Assembly: GCF_014201195.1 (NCBI RefSeq)
Contig: NZ_JACHDS010000001.1
Coordinates: 3,968,001-4,032,000, forward strand
Reading direction: 5' to 3'
Source: Nocardiopsis mwathae
GTDB lineage: Bacteria; Actinomycetota; Actinomycetes; Streptosporangiales; Streptosporangiaceae
DNA length: 64,000 nt
Positions 10,337 through 19,848 of the stretch are shown here, piece after piece. The first letter of the stretch is position 1. Each line of letters begins with the position of its first letter. The notes under the pieces are model-generated. The model saw nothing but the letters and a program-made list of their open reading frames with translations. It did no database searches and had not been told where the DNA came from. Made by a program: the position numbers and the translations under genes.

Positions 10337-12059
10337 TCAGAGCACCTCGTGACGTAGCCCTGCCCCCATGCCGGGGTCGACAGGGCGCTTTCCCGGCCGT
10401 CGACCCCAGCCCTCCGAAGACGGGAGCGCGGCCAGGAGCACGGACGCAGCCGCAGTGACAATGGTGACGGCGAGGACACCCCCGGTGGGCCGGGGAGAGT
10501 CCCACCTCAGGGAAGAGCACGATGAACCTCAGCGCTTGCAGCGCCAGGCCGGTGCCGCCCGCCATGATCAGCCAGCGGCCGGCGGTGTTCCGCAGCAGCA
10601 CCAGCAGCGCGCCGATGGCGAGGACGATCGCCGACACACTGCACAGCACCGCCTGCACCGCTGCCTCGCCGCTCGTGGCCATTCCTACGTTGACGGCGTA
10701 GGCGGCCGCGAAGGGGATGGCCGGAACCGTGAGAAGGCACGGCGACGCCATCACGGCGGCCGCGGTTCCGGCGGCGGGCCGCCTCCCGGGAGGGGGAGGA
10801 CCGGGCTTCATTCCTGAGCTTTGGCCCCCGTTCCGAGAGGCCGGGGGTCGCCCGACGGGGTCGGCTTCCAGGGGCCGGGTCTCGCGAAGCTTGATGACTT
10901 CGGTGACCGCCTCGGGCAGCCATCGCCCCCCGTTACGGCCCCGGTCGGACGGCGCCATGGCGGCCAGTTCCGCCAGGACCCGGTCCAGGCCGGGCCGGGC
11001 GTCGGGGGCCTTGACCAGGCACGCACCGACCTGGTCAGACAAGGGAGCGGGCAGGGCGGATAGGTCGGGGGCGTCATAGACGACGCGGTGGGTCACCGCG
11101 TAGGCGGGGCCCTCGCCGAAGGGGCTGCGGCCTGTCGAGGCATAGGCCAGCACGCACCCGAGGGCGAACACGTCGGTCGGCGGCCCCACCTCCTCCCCGC
11201 GCACCTGTTCGGGGGACATGAACGCCGCAGTGCCCAGAATGGCGGAGGTGCGGGTGGCCGAGGCCGCGTCCAGAGCACGGGCGATGCCGAAGTCGATCAC
11301 CCGGGGGCCGTCGTCGGCCAGGATGACGTTTCCAGGTTTGAGGTCCCGGTGGACCAGGCGGCAGCGGTGCACCGCCATCAGGCCTTCGGCCAGGCCCGCG
11401 CCGAGCGCGGCCACCGAAGCGGGCGGCAGCGGACCGTGGTCGCGCACCGCCTCGTGCAGGGAAGGGCCGGGGATGTAGGCGGTGGCCAGCCATGGCGGAT
11501 CCCCGTCGGGGTCGGCGTCGACGACCTGGGCGGTGTAGAACCCGCCCACCCGCCGCGCTGCTTCGACCTCGGCGGCGAAGCGCCGGCGGAACGCCGGGTC
11601 GTCGGCCAGGTCGGGGTGGACGGCCTTCACGGCGACGGTGAGCCCGCCCGGCGAACTGCCCAGGAACACCCGGCCCATTCCCCCGCCGCCCAGGTGGGTG
11701 TGCAGCCGGTAGGGGCCGATCTGCGAGGGCTCGTCGCCGACGCGGCGGATGGCCGGCATCGTGGCCCCGGCCGTCGTCCCGGTGGTCGCGCCGGCCTCGT
11801 TGGAACGGGGTCCCCGGCGAGTCCACAGCACCACGACGACCACGATGACCGCTGATGCCGCGAGGGCGGCGACGACCGTCACGACAGGGCTGATGGCGGA
11901 AGAGTTCGCTGCGGCCAGACCGCGTTCCAGGATCGCCCGGCTCCGCTCGGCATCGAATTCCATGCGGCGACGCCAACCCCGGGCGTCGGACCGCGCCAGA
12001 CGGCTTCCTCTCCTCGCCTTCCCGCCGATGCGAATCCCCATCAAGAACTGACGGGTCAC
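10337..12059 (-). pseudogene. Membrane Ser/Thr protein kinase with a frameshift near its 3' end
   Basis: Hanks-type kinase: glycine loop GGGGMGRV (124-131), catalytic Lys145, HRDLKPGN (237-244), DFG 256-258, and MSPEQ in the activation segment. Unusually, a transmembrane helix (about 56-79) precedes the kinase domain, and three or four follow after a Pro-rich linker. The frame continues to 9909, but after about 10490 it turns into low-information residues and crosses an opposite gene. Shifting by one base at 10480-10500 restores a last hydrophobic helix (GGVLAVTIVTAAASVLLAAL) and a stop at 10337-10339. This indicates a frameshift in a C/G run, or a sequencing error. The start is uncertain (GTG 12059, ATG 12041 or ATG 11963). 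The kinase domain itself looks intact. Confidence 0.8.
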
Positions 12060-12105
12060 GGCACGGCGACGGCCAACGCAAGCAGGGACCAGCGGAACGA
12101 GGAAT

Positions 12106-12129
12106 CCCCCGGCCTTCGGCGGCCGGGGG
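12106..12129 (-). terminator. Hairpin after the possible immunity-protein gene
   Basis: cccccggcc (12106-12114) pairs with ggccggggg (12121-12129) over ttcggc. It is downstream of the gene at 12274-12810 and upstream of the kinase gene on the same strand. Confidence 0.5.
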
Positions 12130-12273
12130 CGCGAGTGCGTCGTGCTGAGCCCCCGGGCCGGCGAGTACCTGAAGACCGACCCGGAAACCGGATGAGCGCG
12201 GGTGGCTCGGGGTGTGCCGCGCGACGTGGCGAGTTGGAACGGGCCACGGCCTTCGGGACCGGCCGCGGCCGTC

Positions 12274-12810
12274 TCACAGGGAGCGAAGCGATGTGTCCAG
12301 CTCGCTCATGAGCTGGGTCGCGCGGTTACCGCGCGCCGGGGCGGCTGGGTAGCGCTTGAGCACCGCGACTAGATCAGGTGTCGCTCGCCGACGCGCCTGT
12401 TCGATTCGAGCCGCGCCGACGTCCCGGTTTCCGCCCTCGGTCAGCTCCGCCGCGCGTGCTGCGTGCGCTGCGGCCCCCAGGATGTGTCTGACCTGGGTCG
12501 ACTTGGCGAGCGGGTGCAGGTAGGCCGCTGCCGCGGCATGACCGGCGGCGCGTGCCGCCTCCCCGGCGGCCTCGGTCGCCGCTTCCCGCGCAGCCTTGTG
12601 CGCGGCCAGCGAACTCGTCCGCTGCAACTTCGTGCGCCTGGCGCCGTCGACGAAAATCCACGCCGCTTCCACGGCTGCACGCGGCCGCCGGTCCTCAGGG
12701 TGACTCTCCTCGAAGATCGACAGGGCCTCCTCGGCGATCTCCGCGCAATAGCGGGCAACGACGCGAAGATCCTGGTCACTCAGCTCGACCTCGTCGGTCT
12801 CATTCGCCAT
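12274..12810 (-). CDS. Possible immunity-like protein (alanine-rich helical repeat)
   Basis: 178 residues from ATG 12810, which has GGGAGG about 8 bases upstream. The frame is open to 13029 but that extension lacks such a site. The core RPRAAVEAAW...AARAAGHAAAAAYL...AAAHAARAAEL is an alanine-rich all-helical pattern seen in the actinobacterial family that databases label putative immunity protein. The toxin partner is not visible here. The DUF6199-type gene upstream may share its transcript. Function unproven. Confidence 0.6.
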   Translation of the reverse strand: MANETDEVELSDQDLRVVARYCAEIAEEALSIFEESHPEDRRPRAAVEAAWIFVDGARRTKLQRTSSLAAHKAAREAATEAAGEAARAAGHAAAAAYLHPLAKSTQVRHILGAAAHAARAAELTEGGNRDVGAARIEQARRRATPDLVAVLKRYPAAPARGNRATQLMSELDTSLRSL

Positions 12811-13065
12811 GCCCTCATCCTCCCGCAGTTCCGGGAAACCAGGCTCGGTGGGGCCACCCGGCAAGCAGCCTCCGGCCACCCTCAGTGCATTCGGGGATGG
12901 CTGCGCCCCCTTCTCGACGACCTCCCACCTGCCATGCGGCGTGTCCAGAGTCACCGTGTAAGTCACGGCGACCCTGTGCACGTCGGCACAGGCCGCCTCC
13001 TCGGCACCCCGCCGCACAGAGACGGCCATGAGCTGAGTCGACCCAACGTAGCTGCCGCTCGACTC

Positions 13066-13296
13066 CTATTGGTGAGCGATGCTGGACGGATGCAACATCG
13101 CAATCCAAATCGCGATGCAGACGATGACGGCGGCGGCCGAGCTGACGCGCACCATGGTGAAGTACGCCTCGCTGGGCTCGTTCTTCTCCGGGTTCTTGTA
13201 CTGCCATTTCGACATCAGCCACCCGATCTTCGGCCACATCGCGTTGATGACTGCGACGGCGATCCCCAGGGCGAGAAACGGGTGGAGGGGCGTCAC
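13066..13296 (-). CDS. Small membrane protein, DUF6199-like
   Basis: 76 residues from GTG 13296, preceded by AGGAG with 6-base spacing. Two hydrophobic helices flank a conserved amphipathic stretch, LMSKWQYKNPEKNEPSEA, which is the recognisable core of the DUF6199 family of actinomycetes. Probably an inner-membrane protein of unknown role. It lies about 255 bases upstream of the possible immunity gene on the same strand. Confidence 0.65.
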   Translation of the reverse strand: MTPLHPFLALGIAVAVINAMWPKIGWLMSKWQYKNPEKNEPSEAYFTMVRVSSAAAVIVCIAIWIAMLHPSSIAHQ

Positions 13297-13533
13297 GAGC
13301 AACTCCTAAAACTCTCAAACGGCGTAAGTGCGGACAGAATATCTGAAACACGGCGCATTCTGACGGAGCTACCGGCACGGCGTCGCTCTGCTCGTCGGGG
13401 CACGGTCGTCAACGACGGCAACCAGCCAGGCCGCCGCACGCCCCGGTCCCCCTTCGGGCCACCCGGGGCGGCCGCATGTAGCGTCGCGGCGACGCGCCGA
13501 AACCCCGCACTTCCGGAGAACACAGGAGCCCCC

Positions 13534-14229
13534 GTGCCCGCAGCTCGCCCCGCCGCCGCAGCAGCGGCCCTCGCCCTGGCCACCACTGGCTGCGGCGCTC
13601 TCGACCAGGTCACCGGGCCTATCCAGCAGGCCGAACGGCAGGTGGCCATCAACGAGATCGACGATCTGGAAATGCTGTGCGACGGCATCGGCGACGGCTA
13701 CCCCGATTCCGCCTTCTACGCCGGCGATGGCCCCCACCCCACCGCGATGTTCTTCACTGGCAGCTCACACGACACCGATGACCACCCCGGCCCGTGGCTG
13801 GTGGAAGGCAACCCCAATGCCCGCCCCGGCGCCACCCCCATCACCGGATGGCTGCCCGACACCCTGGAGGAGGTGGCGCTGCTGGTGTGCGCCGAGGGCC
13901 ACGGCCCCGCCGAAAAGCTGCGCATGTGCGACTACGAGCCTTCTGAAGGGGCGTTCGGCACAGGCACGGGCACAGGCACTGGCGGCCCCGCCACACTGCC
14001 GTTCTACAGCCAGGATTACTCGCTGACCGTCTATGAGCTGCCCACCGGCAACACGGTCTACGAGGGCGAGTTCACCTCGGTCAACGGCTCGTTCACCGGC
14101 TCCGGCATGAACCTGGACTGCCCGGACTGGGTGCAGTACGAGAGCGAGCCGAGCGAGCTGTACGCCCAGCCCAGCGCGAAGGAGATCCACCAGCAGATCG
14201 GCCACATCGTCGAGGGCGAAGCTCCGTGA
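13534..14229 (+). CDS. Secreted lipoprotein, unknown function
   Basis: 231 residues from GTG 13534 (GGAG six bases upstream). A signal sequence rich in Ala ends in ALATTGC, a lipobox with the modified Cys at about residue 20. The mature part is acidic and contains a GTGTGTGTG tract near the middle and several Cys. No domain recognised. The frame is open far upstream, but the signal peptide fixes this start. Divergent from the small DUF6199-like gene. Confidence 0.75.
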   Translation: MPAARPAAAAAALALATTGCGALDQVTGPIQQAERQVAINEIDDLEMLCDGIGDGYPDSAFYAGDGPHPTAMFFTGSSHDTDDHPGPWLVEGNPNARPGATPITGWLPDTLEEVALLVCAEGHGPAEKLRMCDYEPSEGAFGTGTGTGTGGPATLPFYSQDYSLTVYELPTGNTVYEGEFTSVNGSFTGSGMNLDCPDWVQYESEPSELYAQPSAKEIHQQIGHIVEGEAP

Positions 14230-14344
14230 CCGAGGCCTGCCCACCGATCCGCACGCCCGCGCGAACACCCCAGGTCCGGCAGCGGTGGTGGCCGTCCCCT
14301 CCTGCGGCCCACTCGGCGACCTGACCATCGCACAGCTTGCCCCA

Positions 14345-15058
14345 CTACTCACCAGACGCAAGAACCGATGGCCGTCCCCGTCGACGAAGCAGCGGCGATA
14401 CCTCACACCGCACCGATTTCCCCCAAAAGGAGCGTTGCGTGGACAATCGGTGACCGCGCCTCCACAGGTGCTCGATGCGGTCACGGGAGAGGGGAACAGG
14501 GCACATGTCCGGTCTGCGACGGACGTCGGCTCGTCCGCCCATCGTCGGGTAGGCGGCGCGGTAGTGCGCGGTCCGGTCGCGGGGGACGTCTTCGAGGCGG
14601 ATGTAGGGCGGGTTGCCGACGACGAAGTCGAATCCCTGGTCGGGCGGGTCCGCGAGGAGGTAGTCACCCTGCCTGACCCACGCCTCCACCACCGCATCAA
14701 CACTGGAAGCCGCCCAGCCGTCCGCGAGCAGCTGTGCGCGGACCACTTCCTGGGTCTTCTTGACGTTGAGCGGAATCAGGTCCAAGGCCTGTGCAGCGTG
14801 GACAGCGTCGGCGATGTCCCGCCCGTGCGCCCGGCACGAGGCGCTGAGACGCCGGGTGACCGCCATCATGAAGGCCCCGGCCCCGCACGCTGGCTCAGCG
14901 AGCCGGAGACTGGCCAGATCCCGGTCCGCGGTGTACCCCACCAGATCGAGGATCAGGTCGACGACCCAGCCACGCGTGAAGACCTCCCCGTGCTCCATCG
15001 CGTCGGCGGTCGCCTGAGACAGAGGGGCGGCAGGCTCGTGAAGTCCCAGGATTGACAC
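14345..15058 (-). pseudogene. Truncated N6-adenine DNA methylase (Eco57I/type II-like)
   Basis: From GTG 15058 the protein carries methylase motif I (AEPACGAGAF) and motif IV in the form VVGNPPYIRL, the NPPY catalytic motif of N6-adenine methyltransferases. Homologous character stops soon after, at about 14520 (TMGGRADV); the frame then continues with basic low-information residues to 14345. Intact relatives are several hundred residues longer, so the target-recognition part is missing. No restriction gene is adjacent. A second fragment of the same family lies at 17030-17245. A relic of a restriction-modification or phage-defence system. Confidence 0.75.
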
Positions 15059-15278
15059 AGGTTGACTGTACAAGCTGCGGGCCTGGGGGAACGGAGACAA
15101 CTGCGGCCAGGTTGAACGAGCACCCGGGCGAGCGCAAGCCGTGCGCGGTTGGCCAGAGTCTGGGGGCAGGGGTGGTCAGGCCGGGCACGGCGGGCGTAGT
15201 GGGAGCTAACAACACCAGCAAGAACACTCGCGCGATCCGGTTCGTATCCGAGCGAGCGCTGCTCTTCGTCAGCGTCAG

Positions 15279-15905
15279 TTACGGACCCGACCCATCAGGA
15301 ACTTGAACAAGCTCTGCCCACTCCCCAGCGCAATGGACATAATCATCTACTTCCTTTCTGTAATCGGAAAATTTTGAATACCGGTTTTCTGAACTCAATT
15401 TAAGATACTTCTCCACAGCCTGGTATCCAGACATTTCTTTCGAACAGATTTTAATATCATTCATTCTCGAAAAGTTAACCAGCGCCTGGTCTACGGAATC
15501 AAGAGAATTGGCCGATATGTCAAGATCCTTAGTCCAATTTCCGTCTATGTCATTCCATTTGTCGTGATTCACTTCCACCACATACCTCCCATCGCCATTC
15601 TCATCAATAATGCCAATTCCCATAAGGATGGGGAGATCTCCATCCACCATCCCATTTACCGCCTCTCTGTTTTCTTCGACGCTCCCTGAATCCAATAGAG
15701 ATTTCATAATTTGAACGCGGACCTGCCTAGCCTTCCATTCGACCGCGACGTTCTCAGCCAATGACGCTTCGGTGTCCACTTTCGAATCAGCGTCGTCCCC
15801 ATGCGGAACACTCATACAACCAGCAGAAATGAACACTACACCAAAAGCAAGAATCCCAAACATTGGCATTCTTACGGCGGTCACCGCATCATTCAATGGC
15901 CTCAC
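15279..15905 (-). CDS. Lipoprotein with shared C-terminal module
   Basis: 208 residues (GTG 15905; later starts possible). The signal peptide ends in FISAGC, giving a lipid-modified Cys near residue 30. The C-terminal half (VEVNHDKWND ... LDSVDQALVNF ... IKICSKEMSGYQAVEKYL) matches the lipoprotein at 23472-24023 (VEVDNEKWNG ... ASDVDQALSDY ... ISICGADMRGYEAANMYM) and the extreme C-terminus of the 895-residue protein at 24066. The region is clearly AT-richer than the core genome. Overlaps the end of the split membrane gene upstream by 17 bases. Function unknown; an immunity-type or secretion-partner role is inference. Confidence 0.75.
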   Translation of the reverse strand: MRPLNDAVTAVRMPMFGILAFGVVFISAGCMSVPHGDDADSKVDTEASLAENVAVEWKARQVRVQIMKSLLDSGSVEENREAVNGMVDGDLPILMGIGIIDENGDGRYVVEVNHDKWNDIDGNWTKDLDISANSLDSVDQALVNFSRMNDIKICSKEMSGYQAVEKYLKLSSENRYSKFSDYRKEVDDYVHCAGEWAELVQVPDGSGP

Positions 15906-16271
15906 CTCTCGACTGGCGCCTTAACCGTTCGCCAATGATCATCGCTTTTCCGGCAAACAGAATTGTCGGAATGGCGATAATAAACGCGATGGACTGGCGG
16001 CGGATTCGGCGAGCATCGCACACTACGTTGGCCCTCTCCGGAGTTATATTTGCGCCATCATACCAGTCCCATTCCAGTCTTTGTACCCACGAAGTGGAGC
16101 GCCCACACCAACCGTCGAATCGCAAACAATAAGAGGCTCCATCCAGTTATTCCTGTTTGCCATTCCCACCGACGGCGTCACCGAAAGCGCAACAACGATT
16201 ACAAACCCCAGAGTGGACCACGCCAGGCACCGCTTTCTTCTTCGACTCTCGGAATCACGCGACGAGTTCAT
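15889..16271 (-). pseudogene. Small two-helix membrane protein, frame split
   Basis: Two overlapping minus frames together make one sensible protein. Frame one (start 16271) gives a basic N-terminus, a membrane helix (LGFVIVVALSV) and IVCDSTVGVG. Frame two (ending at 15889) gives GANITPERANVVCDARRIRRQ, a second helix (SIAFIIAIPTILFAG) and a basic tail. The layout helix - C - acidic loop - C-D-R - helix resembles small actinobacterial two-helix proteins with paired cysteines. The switch occurs at about 16044-16090. Either a true pseudogene or a one-base sequencing error. Confidence 0.55.
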
Positions 16272-17029
16272 TTATTCCTCTGCATCAGACTTGACGCCCA
16301 TTGACTTATCCATGGCCGAAAGCGGAAGTTGCCATCCTAACCAAACAGCCCACTTCGGTTACCAAGGCGCAGACGCCCACATCATCCCCCCGTTGAATGC
16401 TGGGATGACGACCCTCTCATCGCCCAGCACACCCGGACGTTCAACCACCTCTAACGCGCGCACTGGCCTCGCGCCGAGAGCGCGGGGTCGCGCTAATACT
16501 CCAGCCGCACTTGGAGATCTCGGTCTGATCGACGACCGGACATAAGACGGCCACAGCTGTGACCATGTGGGTGTATACGAACCAAACGATCGGCGGTGGC
16601 CGTGTCGCCCACTGTAGTAAAGGTCGACCCTGACGCGTGGGCGTACAGCTTCGGCGGCTTGTTCTCCCAGGTCCTCGCCCCGTTCTTCAGCCGCAGGGAG
16701 AATGCCCATGCCTCAGTCGGCAGCTCCCGGCCCTCTGGAGCGGGGGGCGGGGATGCGGTGGCCCGGTTCCCGTCTCTACCGGCCTCAGCTGGGGACTCCT
16801 GCGGGGTTCCCCTGACCATGGGTCCACAGGTCCTGAGCTGGGTTCAGTGAGCTCATTTCGTCCTGAATTCGCAGATCGCGCCCTGGCGACGGCTGCTTGC
16901 TTTGCCTCACGCCACGAAGAAGACCCTGGCAGATGGTTCGCCAACCGCGAGCGACAACCGGTCCAGGGAATTCGATGCTGTTCTACCTGCCGCGCTGCCG
17001 TTTTCAGGCCGGACGCTTTGGGGCGAGCA
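16272..17029. other. Degraded region, possible transposase fragment
   Basis: No intact gene is supported. On the plus strand, about 16625-16690 reads DPDAWAYSFGGLFSQVLAPFFSRREN, loosely like the N-terminus of IS701-type transposases, but it ends after some 25 residues. Minus-strand frames here (16359-16709, 16493-16819) show no domain. The base composition alternates between AT-rich and GC-rich blocks, as expected for an insertion graveyard. Confidence 0.3.
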
Positions 17030-17245
17030 GATCCAAGGCTCTCACGGTCTCGATCGCCTCGGTGATGTCCCCCCGGCAGTGTGCCCTACACGAGGCGCTC
17101 AGACGGCGGGTGACCGCAATCATGAAGGCTCCGGCGAAACACGCCAGCTCAGCGGTCCTGAGCCTCGCCAGAGCCAGGTATGCGGTATACCCGACCAGGT
17201 CAGGTATCAGCTCGGCGCCCCAACCGCGCTACTCCTCCCTTCAAT
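17030..17245 (-). pseudogene. Second fragment of the N6-adenine methylase
   Basis: Read on the minus strand this stretch gives AELIPDLVGYTAYLALARL, then RTAELACFAGAF, then MIAVTRRLSASCRAH. It aligns with the intact-looking segment of the methylase relic at 14345-15058 (VDLILDLVGYTADRDLASL, RLAEPACGAGAF, MMAVTRRLSASCRAH). Motif I is damaged (PACGAG became LACFAG) and nothing else of the gene remains. The two fragments have the same orientation and enclose the segment 15.1-17.0 kb. Confidence 0.7.
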
Positions 17246-17268
17246 AATTGGCGAGCCGACCCCTTATT

Positions 17269-18516
17269 TCAGTTGGATGAGAGTTTTCTTTCGATTACAC
17301 GCTGAACCGCCGCCGCCGCGCTGTCGCCCAATTTCCATGCTGCAGGATCGGCCAAAGGGATTTTGTTGCCAGATGCGTCGTTGGTGATAAAGTACGTACC
17401 CTCGAAATCATCGACGGAGATGACCCCATCAGAGATCAGCTCACTCGCAACCAAACCAATCATCTTATTTTGCGTGGTCGCGGGATGCCCGATCAATACG
17501 TACTCTGGAGGCGCAGCACGATCGGCCAATGGCGCAGGAATATAGTTATCAACTTCCCTTACGGCCGACCATGGATAGAGATCGTCATTTTCTCCACTCC
17601 GGATATCAATGGCAATATAGTTTCCCCCCATCTCGCCTTTCACTATAGATGTCGCCGGATCACCGTTGGTGTATGGCATCTGCAACGCATCTGCGTAGCT
17701 CAAGTTTGGTGGGTTCTGAGATTCCCAGGAGCGACTCCACACCTCATTTCCAGAGAAAGAGTCCAAAGCTACAACATCAGCTTCGTTGGTGGCTTCACAG
17801 GAATACGAAAGAGTGACCAACCCTTGGCTAGTCACAATACTGTCGCCCATTGCATCCTCGTTGGGGCCCAGTGAGCAATCAGATGGCACCTGGAAATCCC
17901 AAAGATAGTCACCTGACTCTAGGGAATGAGCTTCTAGTGACTTTCTTCCATCAGTGTCCAAAACACTGATACGAGAATCAGACGTCAACCAGCGAACTCG
18001 CCTTTCCAGATCCTCCTGCGAATTCGAGATAGAGCTGTCCGAGACTACTTCTCCCGTCGCCGCCTCGATAGTAATTATTCTCCCCACAGGCCCAAGTAGG
18101 CTCATAGAGTCAAAGGAGAGAACAACCCTTTGGTCATTATAGTCACCATACTTGTCTATCGGAGTAAGTCCCGCTGAGATCGGCGCGCCCCGATATGAGT
18201 ACGACCAACGGACCTTCAGTGAGTCATTATCAACCGAGACAACACCGGTCTCAAGTACAGCGACTGTTCCATGACCTGCTCTGAGTAGGTGCTTTACTTC
18301 GCCGTATTCGCTTCCAGTGAGACTCTTACGAACTTTATCGAGATCATCCTTCGAGTACGCGGGGCGCACGCTGTCTAGCCCTGCAGAGGCTCCGTCACTT
18401 TCCACGCTCTCGATCCCCCAGTTACGAAGGGATAGATCAGCAACAAAGACGGAACCCGCAGTCAGCACGGCTGCAAGTACTGCGATTTTAGCCCTCTTGC
18501 CTCGCCAGCTCTCCAT
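17269..18516 (-). CDS. Membrane-anchored PQQ-like beta-propeller protein
   Basis: 415 residues from ATG 18516 (GAGG five bases upstream). One N-terminal membrane helix (about residues 9-28) and an extracytoplasmic domain with recurring beta-propeller blades: VAVLETGVVSVDNDSLKVRWSY, VVALDSFSGNEVWSRSW and similar, as in BamB/PQQ-repeat proteins. The last 70 residues (VASELISDGVISVDDFEGTY ... DPAAWKLGDS) look like an added module reminiscent of the lipoproteins and large proteins of this region. It follows a 3' fragment of a large ESX-like gene, as the lipoproteins do elsewhere in the region. Function unknown. Confidence 0.7.
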   Translation of the reverse strand: MESWRGKRAKIAVLAAVLTAGSVFVADLSLRNWGIESVESDGASAGLDSVRPAYSKDDLDKVRKSLTGSEYGEVKHLLRAGHGTVAVLETGVVSVDNDSLKVRWSYSYRGAPISAGLTPIDKYGDYNDQRVVLSFDSMSLLGPVGRIITIEAATGEVVSDSSISNSQEDLERRVRWLTSDSRISVLDTDGRKSLEAHSLESGDYLWDFQVPSDCSLGPNEDAMGDSIVTSQGLVTLSYSCEATNEADVVALDSFSGNEVWSRSWESQNPPNLSYADALQMPYTNGDPATSIVKGEMGGNYIAIDIRSGENDDLYPWSAVREVDNYIPAPLADRAAPPEYVLIGHPATTQNKMIGLVASELISDGVISVDDFEGTYFITNDASGNKIPLADPAAWKLGDSAAAAVQRVIERKLSSN

Positions 18517-18746
18517 CGCATCCTCACTTCTACAGTTAAGTTAAGTTCAACTAGGACCAACGGAAATGGGAAACAAACACTTTCCCGCTGCCATTCAGAT
18601 ATCCTGGCTATCCCTCTATGACAATCGTCGCTACCTCACAGCATCAATACCGCTTTCAAAACGACGTGGCATTGGGAACGATGGCAGCAACTCCTTGGGT
18701 GCATCATTTCATAAAAAGAAGCAGCTTGGCTACTTCACAGGCAAAC

Positions 18747-19150
18747 CTAATCCTTCTTGCTATCCGCGCCCTCAACCTTCTTCATAGGATCCGTGTACTG
18801 CTTGCCAAACTGCTCCACGTACTTCCTAAGCCTCCCATTGAGGTCGTCTGGGCTTTTGTTCTCACCGAGCACACTCTCAGGTATTTTTCCGAGAGTGTTT
18901 TTTTGCAGATCTCCGGTGTGGCTCTCGCTTCCATAATCCCATGCGTGCGAAGTGGTCGGGAGCTCGCCATCAACGAAATGGAAGGATACGTCCTCAGGGT
19001 CGATGACGCCATCCTCCAGTAGAACGTGTGTTGCCTGGAGAATTAGGTGGTCCTGGACAGCAGCTTCATCACCAAGTGTAAGCTTTTTAATTTCTTCGCC
19101 AGAATACTCCGGGGTTCTTTTCCCGACCTCATGAGAAACGAATTCTTTTA
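18747..19150 (-). pseudogene. C-terminal fragment of a large ESX-like secreted protein
   Basis: The minus strand encodes an uninterrupted tail that starts near 19150 with KEFVSHEVGKRTPEYSG and continues through QATHVLLEDGVIDPEDVSFH, SPDDLNGRLRKYVEQFGKQY and DPMKKVEGADSKKD to a stop at 18747-18749. No start codon with a ribosome site is present. It has the same style as the C-termini of the 895-residue protein at 24066 and the fragment at 21727. The upstream end coincides exactly with the border of the direct repeat at 19151, so the 5' part was lost in a rearrangement. Confidence 0.55.
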
Positions 19151-19575
19151 TCCGAAAGCGGCCAAGTGCTTATCGAGCGCCCGCGACCACTACAGGGAGA
19201 AGAGCGTCGCCGCAGCTCTGGGGAGTCCCTGCGTCAGCGCTGTCCAGGCGAGGGCTCACCCCCACTCGCTGGGACAGCTGTGAGGGGTGCCCAGCTCACA
19301 GGCCGGGCACCCCTACGGGGCCGAGTCGGAATCAGTGGAGGAGGCCGAGGGCGTGGGAGAGGAGCATTAGGGCGAGGATCGTGCAGGAGTAGGGGAGCTG
19401 TTCGTAGAGGGTGAACAGCGCTCGGGTTTGGCCGGCGGTCTCGGCCAGGATGCGGTGCTTGTAGGCGTAGTAGGCGCGTCTGCGGGCCTGGCGGGTAGGC
19501 CGAACGGTTGAGGCGGGCCGGGGCCGGGTGGGCGTTCTGGTGGCCCGCTGGCCCGAGGGGCGGGCGGCCGGGCTC
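19151..19575. repeat. Direct repeat, copy 1 (about 425 bp)
   Basis: Starting at tccgaaagcggccaag the sequence is nearly identical to 27556-27980, with a constant offset of 8405 bases; scattered substitutions appear towards the distal end and similarity fades after about 19590. The repeat holds the 3' end of the proline-rich membrane-protein gene plus about 180 bases downstream of it, including a hairpin. The left border is abrupt and abuts the truncated ESX-like gene. Confidence 0.85.
19283..19314 (-). terminator. Hairpin in direct repeat copy 1
   Basis: aggggtgccc (19283-19292) pairs perfectly with gggcacccct (19305-19314). It lies just past the stop of the truncated proline-rich gene and is duplicated at 27688-27719. 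Confidence 0.6.
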
Positions 19576-19590
19576 GTGGGGCGGGTTGCG
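19332..19590 (-). pseudogene. 5'-truncated copy of the proline-rich membrane protein
   Basis: The C-terminal 80 or so residues (PRPASTVRPTRQARRRAYYA, YKHRILAETAGQTRALFTLY, ILALMLLSHALGLLH) match the intact gene at 27737-28201 almost residue for residue. The N-terminal proline-rich part is replaced by unrelated sequence and there is no credible start. Created by the same duplication that made the direct repeat. Confidence 0.7.
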
Positions 19591-19848
19591 TGACAGCGGA
19601 CAGTGGATATTCCCCCAGGGACGGCCGTTTGAGGCCCCACCCACGGCCACGACACTCCCCGCTCGCGGCCAGATACCTCCCCTCCTGACCTGGACGAACA
19701 CCTGTCAGCGAGGGTTGACCGGGTGAAGAGCAGCAGGGAGGCGCCGTCACCAGGCTCGTGCGCGGCGCTGCCACTACCAGCGCCAGAAACGCCTCATCGA
19801 TCACTAAGTGCGGCTGGAATACTAGTTGGCGGACCCTTAATCTATGCT

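Noticed and set aside
16359..16819. Minus-strand genes of 108-116 residues
   Set aside because: No domain, no credible ribosome site, and overlapping frames of equal length; treated as decayed sequence.
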